Shown here: positions 32,652 through 41,971 of the stretch, piece after piece
Layout of the letters: each line of letters begins with the position of its first letter
How positions within the stretch are numbered: the stretch's first letter is position 1
Assembly: GCF_014649715.1 (NCBI RefSeq)
Contig: NZ_BMTO01000003.1
Location: 445,525-509,524, forward strand
Direction of reading: 5' to 3'
DNA length: 64,000 bases
From: Streptomyces lateritius
GTDB taxonomy: Bacteria; Actinomycetota; Actinomycetes; Streptomycetales; Streptomycetaceae
Position numbers and translations under genes: made by a program
The notes under the pieces: generated by a model
Databases searched by the model: none
Seen by the model: the letters and a program-made list of their open reading frames with translations, nothing else
What the model was told of the DNA's origin: nothing

Positions 32652-33810
32652 ATGAAGATAGCGTCAGTCAGTCCACCGTCGGATGTCCGTGCTGGCCGCT
32701 GCGCTGGCCGCGGTCACCGCGACCACCCTGGGTAGCGCCCCGGCTGCGCAGGCCGCCGGACCCGTCGATCTTCGCCTCGTCCCGCTCGGTGCCGGCTACG
32801 AGGCCGGGCTCCAGCAGCAGGTCGGGTACTGGAATCTGAACCGGCTGTCAGCCGCGTCGCTCAACGGCGACGGGTCCGAGGCCGTCGCTCCGGCAGCCGG
32901 ATGGGACGACACCGCCCGGCCCTGGACCGGCGGCGGGAAGACCGCCAAGACGGTCGGCAAGCTGGTGATGCGCATGCGCAAGGCCGACGGCACGACGACG
33001 ACCGATGCTCTCTCGGCCTGCACCGCCACAGTGGTCCAGAGTCAGAACAAGAGTGTCGCGGTCACCGCGGCGCACTGCCTGCGCGTCAACTGGGGCCTGA
33101 ATGCTCCGCTGGACCTGAACCAGATCGCCACGAACGTGCTGTTCATCCCCGACTTCCGGGGCGAGAACCTGCCGCGCGTCGCTCCGGGCACCGACCTGGA
33201 GCAGGGCCCCGCGATCGGCCCCGACGTCGCACCGTACGGGGTGTGGGCGGTGACGCGGGCCTGGTTGACCGAAGGCTGGGCGGCACAGGCCAACCACTTC
33301 AACAACAACGGCATGGTCGCGATGGTCGTTGACAACCCGGCCGACGACCGCCTGGTCGAAGACACTTCGGCTACCCGACCGTGAACTTCAAGAGCTACAG
33401 CGGCCCCAACTTCTCCAGCACCGGTGCAGCGGTGATCAACGGCCCCCCGAACGTCAACAACGTCCCCGCCGCACAACAGCGCATCTACGACGGACGCTCC
33501 CTGATGTTCAGCCAGGGGCCGTCCTGGATCAACCGCGAGTGGTGGTGGGACACCAACAGCGACCTGATGAAGACCCAGCTCAGCCCCGGCTCCAGCGGCG
33601 GCCCCTGGTTCAAGGACTTCAACCAGGCTACGGGGGAGGGCGTCCTGGTCGGCGTCACCTCGCACCTCGCCCAGTCCAGCACCGGCGGACTCGACGCGAT
33701 CGCCGAAGCCGAGGGCCGCGCCCCCAGCCCCGTACATGGCCGGGACGAACTTCGGCGACCAGGAGAAGGCCGCCTTCGAGACGGCCCAGTCCGTCACCCC
33801 CGGAGCCTGA
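32652..33810 (+). pseudogene. Trypsin-like secreted serine protease, broken by three frameshifts
   Basis: The original gene can be followed through. GAGGAG lies nine bases before ATG 32652, which opens a signal peptide (KIASVS, then after a one-base shift near 32675 RRMSVLAAALAAVTATTLGS ending AAQA). The mature part carries the His motif VTAAHCLRVN and, after a second shift at about 33363 (before FGYPTVNFKSYSG), the Ser motif LSPGSSGGPWF. A third shift at about 33728 leads to YMAGTNFGDQEKAAFETAQ and the original stop at 33810. All catalytic segments are present, so each lesion is a single-base indel. Either the gene is recently dead or the assembly has clustered errors here; the neighbouring esterase is damaged too. 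Confidence 0.8.
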
Positions 33811-33812
33811 CC

Positions 33813-34225
33813 GTGGCGGATTCCGCCAAGTGTGTCGTGAGCGTGCTGGTCGCGGCCGTCCCGCTGTTGCTGCCCGCCCCCGCCGCGTACGCCTTATCGA
33901 GGCCTGCGCCGGCCGACGGGTCGGGCTGACTCAGGTCACGAGCGCCGCAAGCTCGGCTCCGACCAACACCGACGCCAACTTCGTGATCACGGTGAAATCC
34001 GCAGAAGTCCACGGCGAGCAGAACATCCGGATCATCCTGCCGAGCGACTACGCGGCCAACCCCGGCAAGCGGTACCCGGTCCTGTACTTCCTGCACGGCT
34101 CGCCGGACGACCCGTCCATGCCCTTCTACGGCAACACGGCGCTCACCGGGGCGTCCGGCATGATCACCATCGTGCCGGACGGCGGCAACCGCGGCTCAAG
34201 AAGATCCACTCTTCGTGGCTGCTGA
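33813..34225 (+). pseudogene. Secreted esterase (Ag85/EstD-like alpha/beta hydrolase), frameshifted and truncated
   Basis: The start encodes a signal peptide (KCVVSVLVAAVPLLLPAPAA YA in two pieces) and is interrupted by a one-base deletion at about 33925, after which the correct frame continues LTQVTSAASS. The mature part has the esterase opening FVITVKSAEVHGEQNIRIIL, then PGKRYPVLYFLHGSPDDP and the oxyanion-region strand SGMITIVPDGG. The gene then stops at 34223 after unrelated residues, so the nucleophile (GxSxG) and His regions are missing. The codon after AYA is the rare TTA. A deletion joining it to the neighbouring minus-strand gene is likely. Confidence 0.7.
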
Positions 34226-34234
34226 CGCGTACCC

Positions 34235-35317
34235 TCACACGGTTGGCTGGAAGCCGTTGATGGTGGCCTCGACCATGCGGGAGACCCGCTCGAGTTCGGC
34301 TCTGGTCGGATCGGCGGGGACCTTGAGGTTCTGCCACACGACCACGAAATCGAGGTTCCGGTTGTTGTCGTGGACCTTCAGCGCCTCCGAGACCACCTTT
34401 TCGACGACACCGGCGCTGTTGGGCTTGAGCGGGCCGATGCCGATCTTCGCGTGGGTGGCGGAAAGCCCGCCGTTCGGCCACAGGAGTTCGCGGTGGAACC
34501 AGCTGCGGCCGCCACCCAGGAGCATCTGGACGAGATCCGTCGGGCTGCCACTCTCCAGACTGCCGTCGAACATCCGGGTGACGAGTCTCGCCATGTCCAC
34601 GGCTGTGGTCGCCTGGGCGACCTGCCCGTCGTTCGTGGACGCGATCCGCACCGGGGTCCATTGCCCCAGGTAGTCACCGGCAAGCCAGATGCCCTGCTGG
34701 GTCGGCTTCCGGAAGAAGCCGTCGTCTCCGGCCTTGGCGTTCATGAAGCCGAACGCGACGCCATGGATGCTGGCCGCAGCGCCCGGGTTCTGCTGCTGGA
34801 GGAGCATCCCCCTGAGCTGGGTGCGGTAGTCGAAGGTGAACTCGACGTTGATCGGCCGCCCTGTCGCGTCGAGTTGCGGGTCGAGAACCGTCCGGTAGGC
34901 CGGCACGATCTTGGTGGCGTCGCTCCCGTGCTGGGCGGTGATGGTGCTCGGGGTCGCGGTCGTGATCTGGTGGTCGAAGTCGGACGAGAGGGCGAGGAAG
35001 AACGCGTCCGACGACGACGGCTGCTGTTCCAGGAGCAGTTGACGGGAGAAGAAGCGGAGTGTGTGTGCCGCGTACATGGCGAGGAGTTTGACCAGGCTGC
35101 CCGAGAAGTGGACCTCGTTCTGCCGGTGGCCCGCCCACGCTCGCTCGTCAGTGGCTTCCAGAGCCACCACGGTGAGGGCGACCCGTTCGAGTGCGGTGCG
35201 GTCGGCTCCGGACAGCCCGTTCATGAAACCGTTGAGCGCGTTCTGCATGCTCCGGTTACGGTCGGCTGCCCCCTCGGCTTGGAGATTGTCGCCGTACGCT
35301 CCAGTGAACAACTCCAT
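34235..35317 (-). CDS. Serine beta-lactamase/transpeptidase-like protein of unusual type
   Basis: A 360-residue protein. The segment NEVHFSGSLVKLLAMYAAHTL contains S-L-V-K in the setting of the SxxK active-site helix of class A beta-lactamases and penicillin-binding folds. Further on RLVTRMFDGSLESGSPTDLV resembles the helical part near the second catalytic site, and HAKIGIGPL occupies the place of the KTG strand (here KIG). Between them lie ~100 residues unlike beta-lactamases. No signal peptide or lipobox is seen, which is odd for this fold. AAGGAGG lies about ten bases before ATG 35317. The substrate is unknown, and activity is not assured because KTG is altered. Base composition looks less GC-rich than the surroundings. 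Confidence 0.65.
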   Translation of the reverse strand: MELFTGAYGDNLQAEGAADRNRSMQNALNGFMNGLSGADRTALERVALTVVALEATDERAWAGHRQNEVHFSGSLVKLLAMYAAHTLRFFSRQLLLEQQPSSSDAFFLALSSDFDHQITTATPSTITAQHGSDATKIVPAYRTVLDPQLDATGRPINVEFTFDYRTQLRGMLLQQQNPGAAASIHGVAFGFMNAKAGDDGFFRKPTQQGIWLAGDYLGQWTPVRIASTNDGQVAQATTAVDMARLVTRMFDGSLESGSPTDLVQMLLGGGRSWFHRELLWPNGGLSATHAKIGIGPLKPNSAGVVEKVVSEALKVHDNNRNLDFVVVWQNLKVPADPTRAELERVSRMVEATINGFQPTV

Positions 35318-35532
35318 GTCGATCGACCCTCCTTGCGCACGAAGGAGATGGACGCCGCGAGGACTGCGGCGCTACCGATGAGCATGTACCTCCCTCCATT
35401 CTCGTACGTCACTCCGCCGGCTTCAATCGGTGTCCGCGTCGGCGCAGCAGCCGTGAGCACGGGCACCGCGAAGGGGGGTGATGGCGGTGATCCGGCCAGC
35501 CCGGGCAGCGCGCCCGGATGACAAGCTCGGTG

Positions 35533-36138
35533 TCATCGGAGGCGACGAGCAGGTCCCATACCAAACGGAGGCACTTTTACCATCCCGCCGATCTGGAAGT
35601 GCACGCCGTCGTGTCCTTCGCCGCCCGTGCCCCTCGGATTCAGAGTGAACGCAATAGAGCGGAAGAGGCCTTGGAGGCGCACGCTGCCGTCGGAATCCGT
35701 GGGCTCGGTCGACCCTGGGGGTGGTTGGTACGCCTCGCCCATGACCTTGTTGCCGTCGACGATGAAGTCGGTGTCGCCGCTGAGCTTGATGACCTGCGTA
35801 CCCACCGGGAGATCCAGAAACTCCATGGTCGAGGCGAACGATCCTAGATGAAGGACGGGATCCTTCACCTCGGCGTCGAAAGCGACTTTGAACGAACTCC
35901 CGCCCTTGAGACCCACGATTTCCACCAGGTCCGAGGCGGGGAGCGGCGGGGTGAACGCCGCCGTTTGAAAGCCCGGGAACGTCCCGTCGAGGAAAGCGGC
36001 GCCCAAGGGGGGCCGGTCCGTCGTCACGTTGCCCTGCCCGGTGAGCGTCACCATATGCCCCCCCAGGGTTCCGACGGCCTGGGTCTTCTCATGGTTACAG
36101 AACGTCCAGTCGACGAACGCAAGCCGACGTGTCGCCAT
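35533..36138 (-). CDS. Hypothetical beta-rich protein
   Basis: A 201-residue protein with no recognised family. It begins AFVDWTFCNHEKTQAVGTL and runs through alternating beta-type segments (HMVTLTGQGNVTT, FKVAFDAEVKDPVLHLGSFA, VIKLSGDTDFIVDGNKVMGE). The DPVLHLGSFASTMEF stretch resembles strand patterns in extracellular choice-of-anchor-like domains, but no signal peptide is present. A CAGGAAGG site precedes ATG 36138. It lies on the same strand as the beta-lactamase-like gene, 215 bases upstream of it; that gap shows only a small frame with a hydrophobic stretch (35318-35466) that I do not call a gene. Composition is less GC-rich than the flanks, suggesting transfer. Confidence 0.6.
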   Translation of the reverse strand: MATRRLAFVDWTFCNHEKTQAVGTLGGHMVTLTGQGNVTTDRPPLGAAFLDGTFPGFQTAAFTPPLPASDLVEIVGLKGGSSFKVAFDAEVKDPVLHLGSFASTMEFLDLPVGTQVIKLSGDTDFIVDGNKVMGEAYQPPPGSTEPTDSDGSVRLQGLFRSIAFTLNPRGTGGEGHDGVHFQIGGMVKVPPFGMGPARRLR

Positions 36139-36273
36139 GTGTCTCGGCCTTCCTGACGATCTGGCTCATGTGCGCCACTGGGTTCGCTCGGAAGCTCCCG
36201 TTACGCGCCCCAAGACCGGCTCCACAGGGGCACTTGTGGCCTTGTCAATGGCAGCCTCGCGGCGCTAAACCTC

Positions 36274-36477
36274 TCAGGAAGGACGGCCGCCACATAGCCG
36301 GGGGCTCGCTGGTGGGGACGTGTCTACCAGCACGGCGTCACGCTCACCGAAGATCAACGTCGCAGTGTTGACCACCCACTGGAGCTCTTTCGGAGTGCCA
36401 GGCGGCAGGTCGCGGGTCAGACCCGACCGGCGCATGCACAAGGTTTCGTACTGCAGCGCTGATGTGGCTTCCGGCAT
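36274..36477 (-). pseudogene. N-terminal stub of a metallo-beta-lactamase-fold hydrolase
   Basis: From ATG 36477 the minus strand reads PEATSALQYETLCMRRSG, then LQWVVNTATLIFGERDAVLVDTS. The second segment is the conserved first beta-hairpin of MBL-fold hydrolases (usual NTATLI.G..DAVLVDT). The HxHxDH zinc motif should follow about 20 residues later, but the frame turns into unrelated residues and stops at 36274. The gene is cut after about 50 codons. Confidence 0.7.
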
Positions 36478-36720
36478 GTCGTGGTTCCCTTCCACTCTCG
36501 TTGAGATCCAGGCCGACCCACTGGGCTTGGCCGGTCGCAAGGTTGGCCTCGGAGCCCAAGAGACTAGGGACTCGACGAGCCGCCGCCGACCACGAGTAAT
36601 CCTGCTCGCCCACATCCGATCCGCAACACGACGCCGTGCCCGCCGTCACGCACCCATCCCCCGCTGCCAAGCCGCCCCACCGCATGGCCAGAAAGAAACC
36701 GGACCCTGGGGCTGCACGCC

Positions 36721-36847
36721 GAATGGGGTCCTCTTCCGGCACTACGCCCGGTTCCTGGACGGCGTGCGGGAGCAGGCCAACCGCCTCATCGAGCAGTCCA
36801 TGGAGGAGTGGGACCGCGTCAGCCGAGGTGAGGCCCCTGCGGACTGA
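36721..36847 (+). pseudogene. C-terminal tail of a site-specific tyrosine integrase
   Basis: The plus strand reads VLFRHYARFLDGVREQANRL, then IEQSMEEWDRVSRG to a stop at 36847. This is the extreme C-terminus of actinobacterial tyrosine integrases (segment following the catalytic Tyr: V..HYAK.LDG....AN..I...M..W). The catalytic R-H-R-H-Y region is absent. It marks the edge of a lost integrative element. No tRNA gene was found beside it. Confidence 0.55.
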
Positions 36848-36960
36848 GCCGGAGTTTTGGTCCGTGACTGGTCCGGAATGGCTGGTCAGAAGTGGGATAC
36901 CGATGGGATGAACTGGGAGTTTCGGCGTAAACGCGACCCCTCCCTACGCTTGGCGAGCGA

Positions 36961-36998
36961 GAGGCGCCTGACGGGTAAAAGCCCAGGTCAGGCGCCTC
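36961..36998. terminator. Bidirectional intrinsic terminator
   Basis: GAGGCGCCTGAC, a 14-base loop, then the exact complement GTCAGGCGCCTC, followed by CTTTT on the plus strand. It lies 12 bases past the stop of the minus-strand aldehyde dehydrogenase gene and after the integrase tail. The T-run serves the plus strand; the stem can also stop the minus-strand dehydrogenase transcript. Confidence 0.8.
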
Positions 36999-37009
36999 CT
37001 TTTGTGCCC

Positions 37010-38533
<1,524 letters not shown>

Positions 38534-38578
38534 GAGCATGGCCTCCCTCGGCTCGCGCCGGCCGTCCCTGACCGGCCC

Positions 38579-39883
38579 TCACCGCCGAGGGTGGTCTCCG
38601 GGACGTTGCAACCCCGTTGCGCCCGCCGACAGTTCCGCGTCGAGGGCGTTCAGCCGCGCCAGCACGGCGGGCAGCCGCTCCGCCGGGGCCACCTTCGACG
38701 ACGCCCGCCACAGCTCCACGTCGTCCTCGCCCCACGCGCTGTACGTCCAGTCGGCCAGCAGCCCCGGATCACCCCGGTCCACCAGCGCCGCCCGCAGTCC
38801 GTCCGCCAGCCGCGCGCGCAGCCGTACCACCCCCGGCGCCCGCGAGCCGGGCAGCAGCGGGCCCGCGTACGCGCGCATCGCAGCGGACAGCGCTCCCGAC
38901 CCGAGCCGGCGCTCCACGGTGGCGAAGTCCGCGTCGACCGGGGCGGCGAGACGGTACGGGCGCGAGCGCAGCAGCTCCGCTCCCAGCAGTCCCCGCAGCC
39001 GGGACAGTTCCGCCCGCAACGTGACCGGGGTGACCGACTCGTCCTCGTACAGCAGGGTGATCAGTTCGTCGCCCCTCACCCCCTCGGGGCGGTGCGCGAG
39101 GACGACGAGGATCTCGCTGTGCCGACGGCTCAACCGCAGCCGGCGGCCCGCCACGGTCAGCAGCGCCTCGTCCCGGCCGAGCGCGGTCAGCCGCAGCCGT
39201 TCGAGCGAGGGCTCGGGCGCGAGCAGCGCCAGCTGCGACTCCGCGGCCCGCGCCACCGCCTGCACGAACGCGAGACTGTGCGGATGGGCGAGCCGGTCCC
39301 CGCCCGTGATGTCCACCGCGCCGATCAGCCGCCCGCTGTGCGGATCGTGCACGGGCGCGGCGGCGCAGGTCCATGCCTGGACCGGCCGCCGGAAGTGCTC
39401 CGCGCCGAAGACCTGCACCGGACGGTCCACGGCGATCGCCGTGCCGGGAGCGTTGGTCCCGGCCACCGACTCCGACCAGCGCGCCCCCGCCACGAAGTTC
39501 ATGGCACGGGCCCGCCGCAGCGTTCCAGGGTGCCCCTCCACCCAGAGCATGCGGCCCGCCGCGTCGCAGACCGCGAGCAGGTGCTCGCCGTCCCTCGCGT
39601 AGGCGCCCATCAGCTCCCGGATCACCGGCATCGCGGCGGACAACGGATGTTCCTCCCGGTGTCCGGTGAGTTCCTCGTCGGCCAGCTCCACGCAGGCCGC
39701 GCCGTCCGGGCTGACCCGGGCCCGGGCCGAGCGCCGCCACGAGTCGGCGACCAGCCGCCGTACCGGAGGAAGCCGCCGCGCACCGCCCGCCGCCCCCGCA
39801 AGCCGACCGCCGCTGAGGAACGCCTCGCGTGCCCGGCGCAGCGCTCCCGGGTCCTGCTCCGCCGCCGGCCACGCCTCGTGCAA
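38579..39883 (-). CDS. GAF-domain transcriptional regulator (AcoR-like) of the aldehyde dehydrogenase
   Basis: A 434-residue regulator. Residues 30-210 match the N-terminal half of AcoR-type activators: RRLVADSWRRSARARVSPDG, then a GAF domain with GRMLWVEGHPGTLRRARAMN, WSESVAGTNAPGTAIAVDRP and DITGGDRLAHPHSLAFVQAV. Residues 245-320 form a winged-helix unit (SRRHSEILVVLAHRPEGVRG, VTLRAELSRLRGLLG), replacing the sigma-54 AAA+ domain, as is normal in actinobacteria. GAF domains of this group sense small metabolites. It is followed after 45 bases by the aldehyde dehydrogenase, its likely target. The start is the TTG at 39883, with GGGGAGG five bases upstream. Confidence 0.88.
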   Translation of the reverse strand: MHEAWPAAEQDPGALRRAREAFLSGGRLAGAAGGARRLPPVRRLVADSWRRSARARVSPDGAACVELADEELTGHREEHPLSAAMPVIRELMGAYARDGEHLLAVCDAAGRMLWVEGHPGTLRRARAMNFVAGARWSESVAGTNAPGTAIAVDRPVQVFGAEHFRRPVQAWTCAAAPVHDPHSGRLIGAVDITGGDRLAHPHSLAFVQAVARAAESQLALLAPEPSLERLRLTALGRDEALLTVAGRRLRLSRRHSEILVVLAHRPEGVRGDELITLLYEDESVTPVTLRAELSRLRGLLGAELLRSRPYRLAAPVDADFATVERRLGSGALSAAMRAYAGPLLPGSRAPGVVRLRARLADGLRAALVDRGDPGLLADWTYSAWGEDDVELWRASSKVAPAERLPAVLARLNALDAELSAGATGLQRPGDHPRR

Positions 39884-40021
39884 CTCGGCCTCCCCGCGTG
39901 GTCGTCGGTCGCGTCGACCGTTCGTCCGGCGCCTGTGCGCGAGTAGCCCGTTCGGCGTCGGTCGAGGCGGTCCGGTCGTGCTGTGGAGGTCATCGTGGTG
40001 CGCTCGGCGGCCGTCGACAAG

Positions 40022-40059
40022 CGTCCGGACGCCTCGGCATACGCACCCTGTCCGGACAG
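40022..40059. promoter_or_regulatory. Two TCCGGA-centred palindromes upstream of folD
   Basis: CGTCCGGACG (40022-40031) and CTGTCCGGACAG (40048-40059) are perfect palindromes sharing the core GTCCGGAC, with centres 27 bases apart. The second overlaps the -35 region of the folD promoter. They may be operator half-sites. GC-rich sequence makes palindromes commoner, so the case is moderate. Confidence 0.35.
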
Positions 40060-40083
40060 CGCTCCCAGGTCCTCACGTAGAGT
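40054..40083 (+). promoter_or_regulatory. Candidate folD promoter
   Basis: TAGAGT at 40078-40083 is a good -10 hexamer, with GGACAG (40054-40059) 18 bases upstream. The expected start site is close to 40090, at the 5' edge of the riboswitch. Confidence 0.5.
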
Positions 40084-40085
40084 GG

Positions 40086-40187
40086 GGCTCGGGCCGTGAC
40101 TGGCGCTTGAGGTGGATCACCACCGGGGAGCGGTCCCGCGGAAGCCGCGCACCGCGCGGCCCCGTCGCTGCCGTGCGCCTGGGCGAT
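40086..40187 (+). promoter_or_regulatory. ZTP (pfl) riboswitch
   Basis: This leader carries the hallmark blocks of the pfl/ZTP riboswitch in order: CCGTGACTGGCG (40094-40105), GGTGGATCACCACCGGGGAG (40111-40130), a variable GC-rich hairpin with CGCGCGG, and GCGCCTGGGC (40175-40184). The class senses ZTP/ZMP, the alarm signal of low 10-formyl-tetrahydrofolate, and turns on folate one-carbon genes. The downstream gene is folD, a classic target. The ribosome site CAGGAG lies 24 bases after the last conserved block, so control is probably at translation initiation or by a short hairpin; no T-run terminator is seen. Confidence 0.85.
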
Positions 40188-40220
40188 CACCCTGTTCTCC
40201 ACGACGCCCAGGAGTGGCCC

Positions 40221-41075
40221 ATGTCCACCAGCACCGCCTCCCTCATGGACGGCACCGCCCTCGCCCGCCGCACCGTTGAGGAGACCGCCGTCCGCGCGGC
40301 CGAGATCACCCGCCGCACCGGTGTCACCCCCTGCCTCGCCACGGTGCTCGTCGGCGCCGACCCGGCCTCCGTCACGTACGTGAAGATGAAGCAGAACCGC
40401 TGCGCGAAGGCCGGAATCCGCTCCCGCCACGTCGAGCTGCCCGCCTCGACGACGACCGAGGAGCTCGTCGCCGCGATCACCGCGCTCTCCGAGGACCCCG
40501 AGGTCCACGGCATCCTCCTCCAGCACCCGGTCGGTCCGCACATCGACGAGCGCGCCGCCTTCGAGGCGATCGCCCCGGCCAAGGACGTCGACGGCGTCAC
40601 GATGGCCTCCTTCGCCGCCATGGGCTTCGGGCTGCCCGGCTTCGTCTCGTGCACGCCCGGCGGCATCATGCGCCTGCTCGACGAGTACCGCGTCGAGCTC
40701 AGCGGCAAGCGGGCCGTCGTCGTCGGCCGTTCCGCGATCCTCGGCAAGCCCGCCGGCCTGCTGCTGCTCGGCCGCGACGCCACCGTGACGTACTGCCACT
40801 CCCGCACCACCGAACTCTCCTCCATCGTCCAGGAGGCCGACATCCTCGTGGCGGCCGTGGGCAAGCCCCGCTTCATCAAGGGCGAGGACATCAAGCCCGG
40901 CGCCGTCGTGATCGACGCGGGTTACAACCCCGGAAACGTCGGGGACGTCGACTTCGAGACGGCCGCGGAGCGAGCCTGTCTGATCACACCCGTACCGGGT
41001 GGCGTGGGTCCCATGACGATCGCGGTGCTCCTCGCTCAGACCGTCGACGGCGCGGAACGCCAGCTCGGCCTCTAG
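40221..41075 (+). CDS. folD: Bifunctional methylenetetrahydrofolate dehydrogenase/cyclohydrolase
   Basis: A 284-residue FolD that interconverts 5,10-methylene- and 10-formyl-tetrahydrofolate with NADP. The catalytic segment VTYVKMKQNRCAKAGI contains the Tyr-xxx-Lys pair. The other signatures are EDPEVHGILLQHPVGPHIDE, DVDGVTMASFAA, VSCTPGGIMRLLDEY, VVVGRSAILGKPAGLLLLGR (dinucleotide fold) and ITPVPGGVGPMTIAVLLAQT. Length and motif order are those of bacterial FolD. ATG 40221 has CAGGAG six bases upstream. The ZTP riboswitch and a promoter precede it, linking expression to the cell's formyl-folate supply. Confidence 0.96.
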   Translation: MSTSTASLMDGTALARRTVEETAVRAAEITRRTGVTPCLATVLVGADPASVTYVKMKQNRCAKAGIRSRHVELPASTTTEELVAAITALSEDPEVHGILLQHPVGPHIDERAAFEAIAPAKDVDGVTMASFAAMGFGLPGFVSCTPGGIMRLLDEYRVELSGKRAVVVGRSAILGKPAGLLLLGRDATVTYCHSRTTELSSIVQEADILVAAVGKPRFIKGEDIKPGAVVIDAGYNPGNVGDVDFETAAERACLITPVPGGVGPMTIAVLLAQTVDGAERQLGL

Positions 41076-41209
41076 CACGGCAGGGAGAGAGTGAGCGACG
41101 GGTGGGCGGACGAACTCTGTCACAGTTCTGTACGGGCCGTGCTGCAACTTGCCCTCAATGCAACGCCGTCGGTCGTCCGGCCGGCTGTCGGCGGGTGACC
41201 CTGGTCACC

Positions 41210-41971
41210 ATGTCCCCGCTCTCCGCCGACCTGTCGTCGTCCTTCCGGTACTTCGTCGTGCCGATGCTCCTGCTCGTGGCGGCCGTCGTGATCGTCGGCC
41301 GCCACGGGACCGGGGAGGAGCTGCGGCCGTCGGACGACCCGAAGCCGGTCCGTGCGGCCGCCGGCGCCGGGAACGCGCAGGCCGGCGCCCAACAGGCCGG
41401 GCCCCAGGGCGGGATCGACGTGCGCCGGCCCTCGCCCATCCCCACCGGGGCCGCCTCCGCGGCGTCCGTGCCCGCCGCACCGGTTCCGACGGGGCCCGGG
41501 CCCGGCTCAACGTCGACCCCGTCCACGTCACCGGCTCCCGCCGCGCCCGTTCCCACCTCGTCCCTTCCCGGCGCCGCCGGGACCACCGGGCCCGCCACCG
41601 GCCCGGCCGTCCCCTACCAGCGGCTCGTGGTGGGGGAGTGCTTCGACATCGACCGGGACGCTCCTGGCACCGTCGTCCGACGCGACTGTCACCGCGCGCA
41701 CGACGCCCAGCTCGTCGCCGTCCTGCGGCTCACCGGCCAGCCGCGCACCGACGAGGACGTACGGGACGCGGCGGCGGAGCTGTGCCGGGCGCCGCTGCGT
41801 ACCAAGGCCGCGGAGCAGCCGAGCGGCACGCGCTGGACCACGTTCGTCCAGTACCCGTACCGCAGCGGCTATCTCCTCGGGTCCGACACCGTGGCCTGCA
41901 GCCTCGCCGTGTACTCAGGCGGCGCCGCGCCGGGCGGCTCCGGACCGAAGCTCACGGCCCCGCTCCTGTGA
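41210..41971 (+). CDS. Membrane-anchored protein with septum-formation-like domain
   Basis: A 253-residue protein with one N-terminal membrane helix (residues 12-31, RYFVVPMLLLVAAVVIVG), a long Pro/Ala/Ser/Thr-rich linker (35-130), and a C-terminal extracytoplasmic domain: LVVGECFDIDRDAPGTVVRR, DCHRAHDAQLVAVLRL and VACSLAVYSGG. The paired Cys and GECF...C..HD..V pattern is that of the actinobacterial septum-formation (Septum_form) domain. The role in division is only suggested by that family name. A GTG at 41195 is in frame and would add five residues. Its 3' end overlaps the convergent SWIM gene by 20 bases. Confidence 0.8.
   Translation: MSPLSADLSSSFRYFVVPMLLLVAAVVIVGRHGTGEELRPSDDPKPVRAAAGAGNAQAGAQQAGPQGGIDVRRPSPIPTGAASAASVPAAPVPTGPGPGSTSTPSTSPAPAAPVPTSSLPGAAGTTGPATGPAVPYQRLVVGECFDIDRDAPGTVVRRDCHRAHDAQLVAVLRLTGQPRTDEDVRDAAAELCRAPLRTKAAEQPSGTRWTTFVQYPYRSGYLLGSDTVACSLAVYSGGAAPGGSGPKLTAPLL

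Noticed and set aside
35221..35466. Small minus-strand frame with a hydrophobic segment (LIGSAAVLAASISFV)
   Set aside because: Overlaps the start of the beta-lactamase-like gene, and no ribosome site was found for it; AAGGAGG there serves the larger gene.
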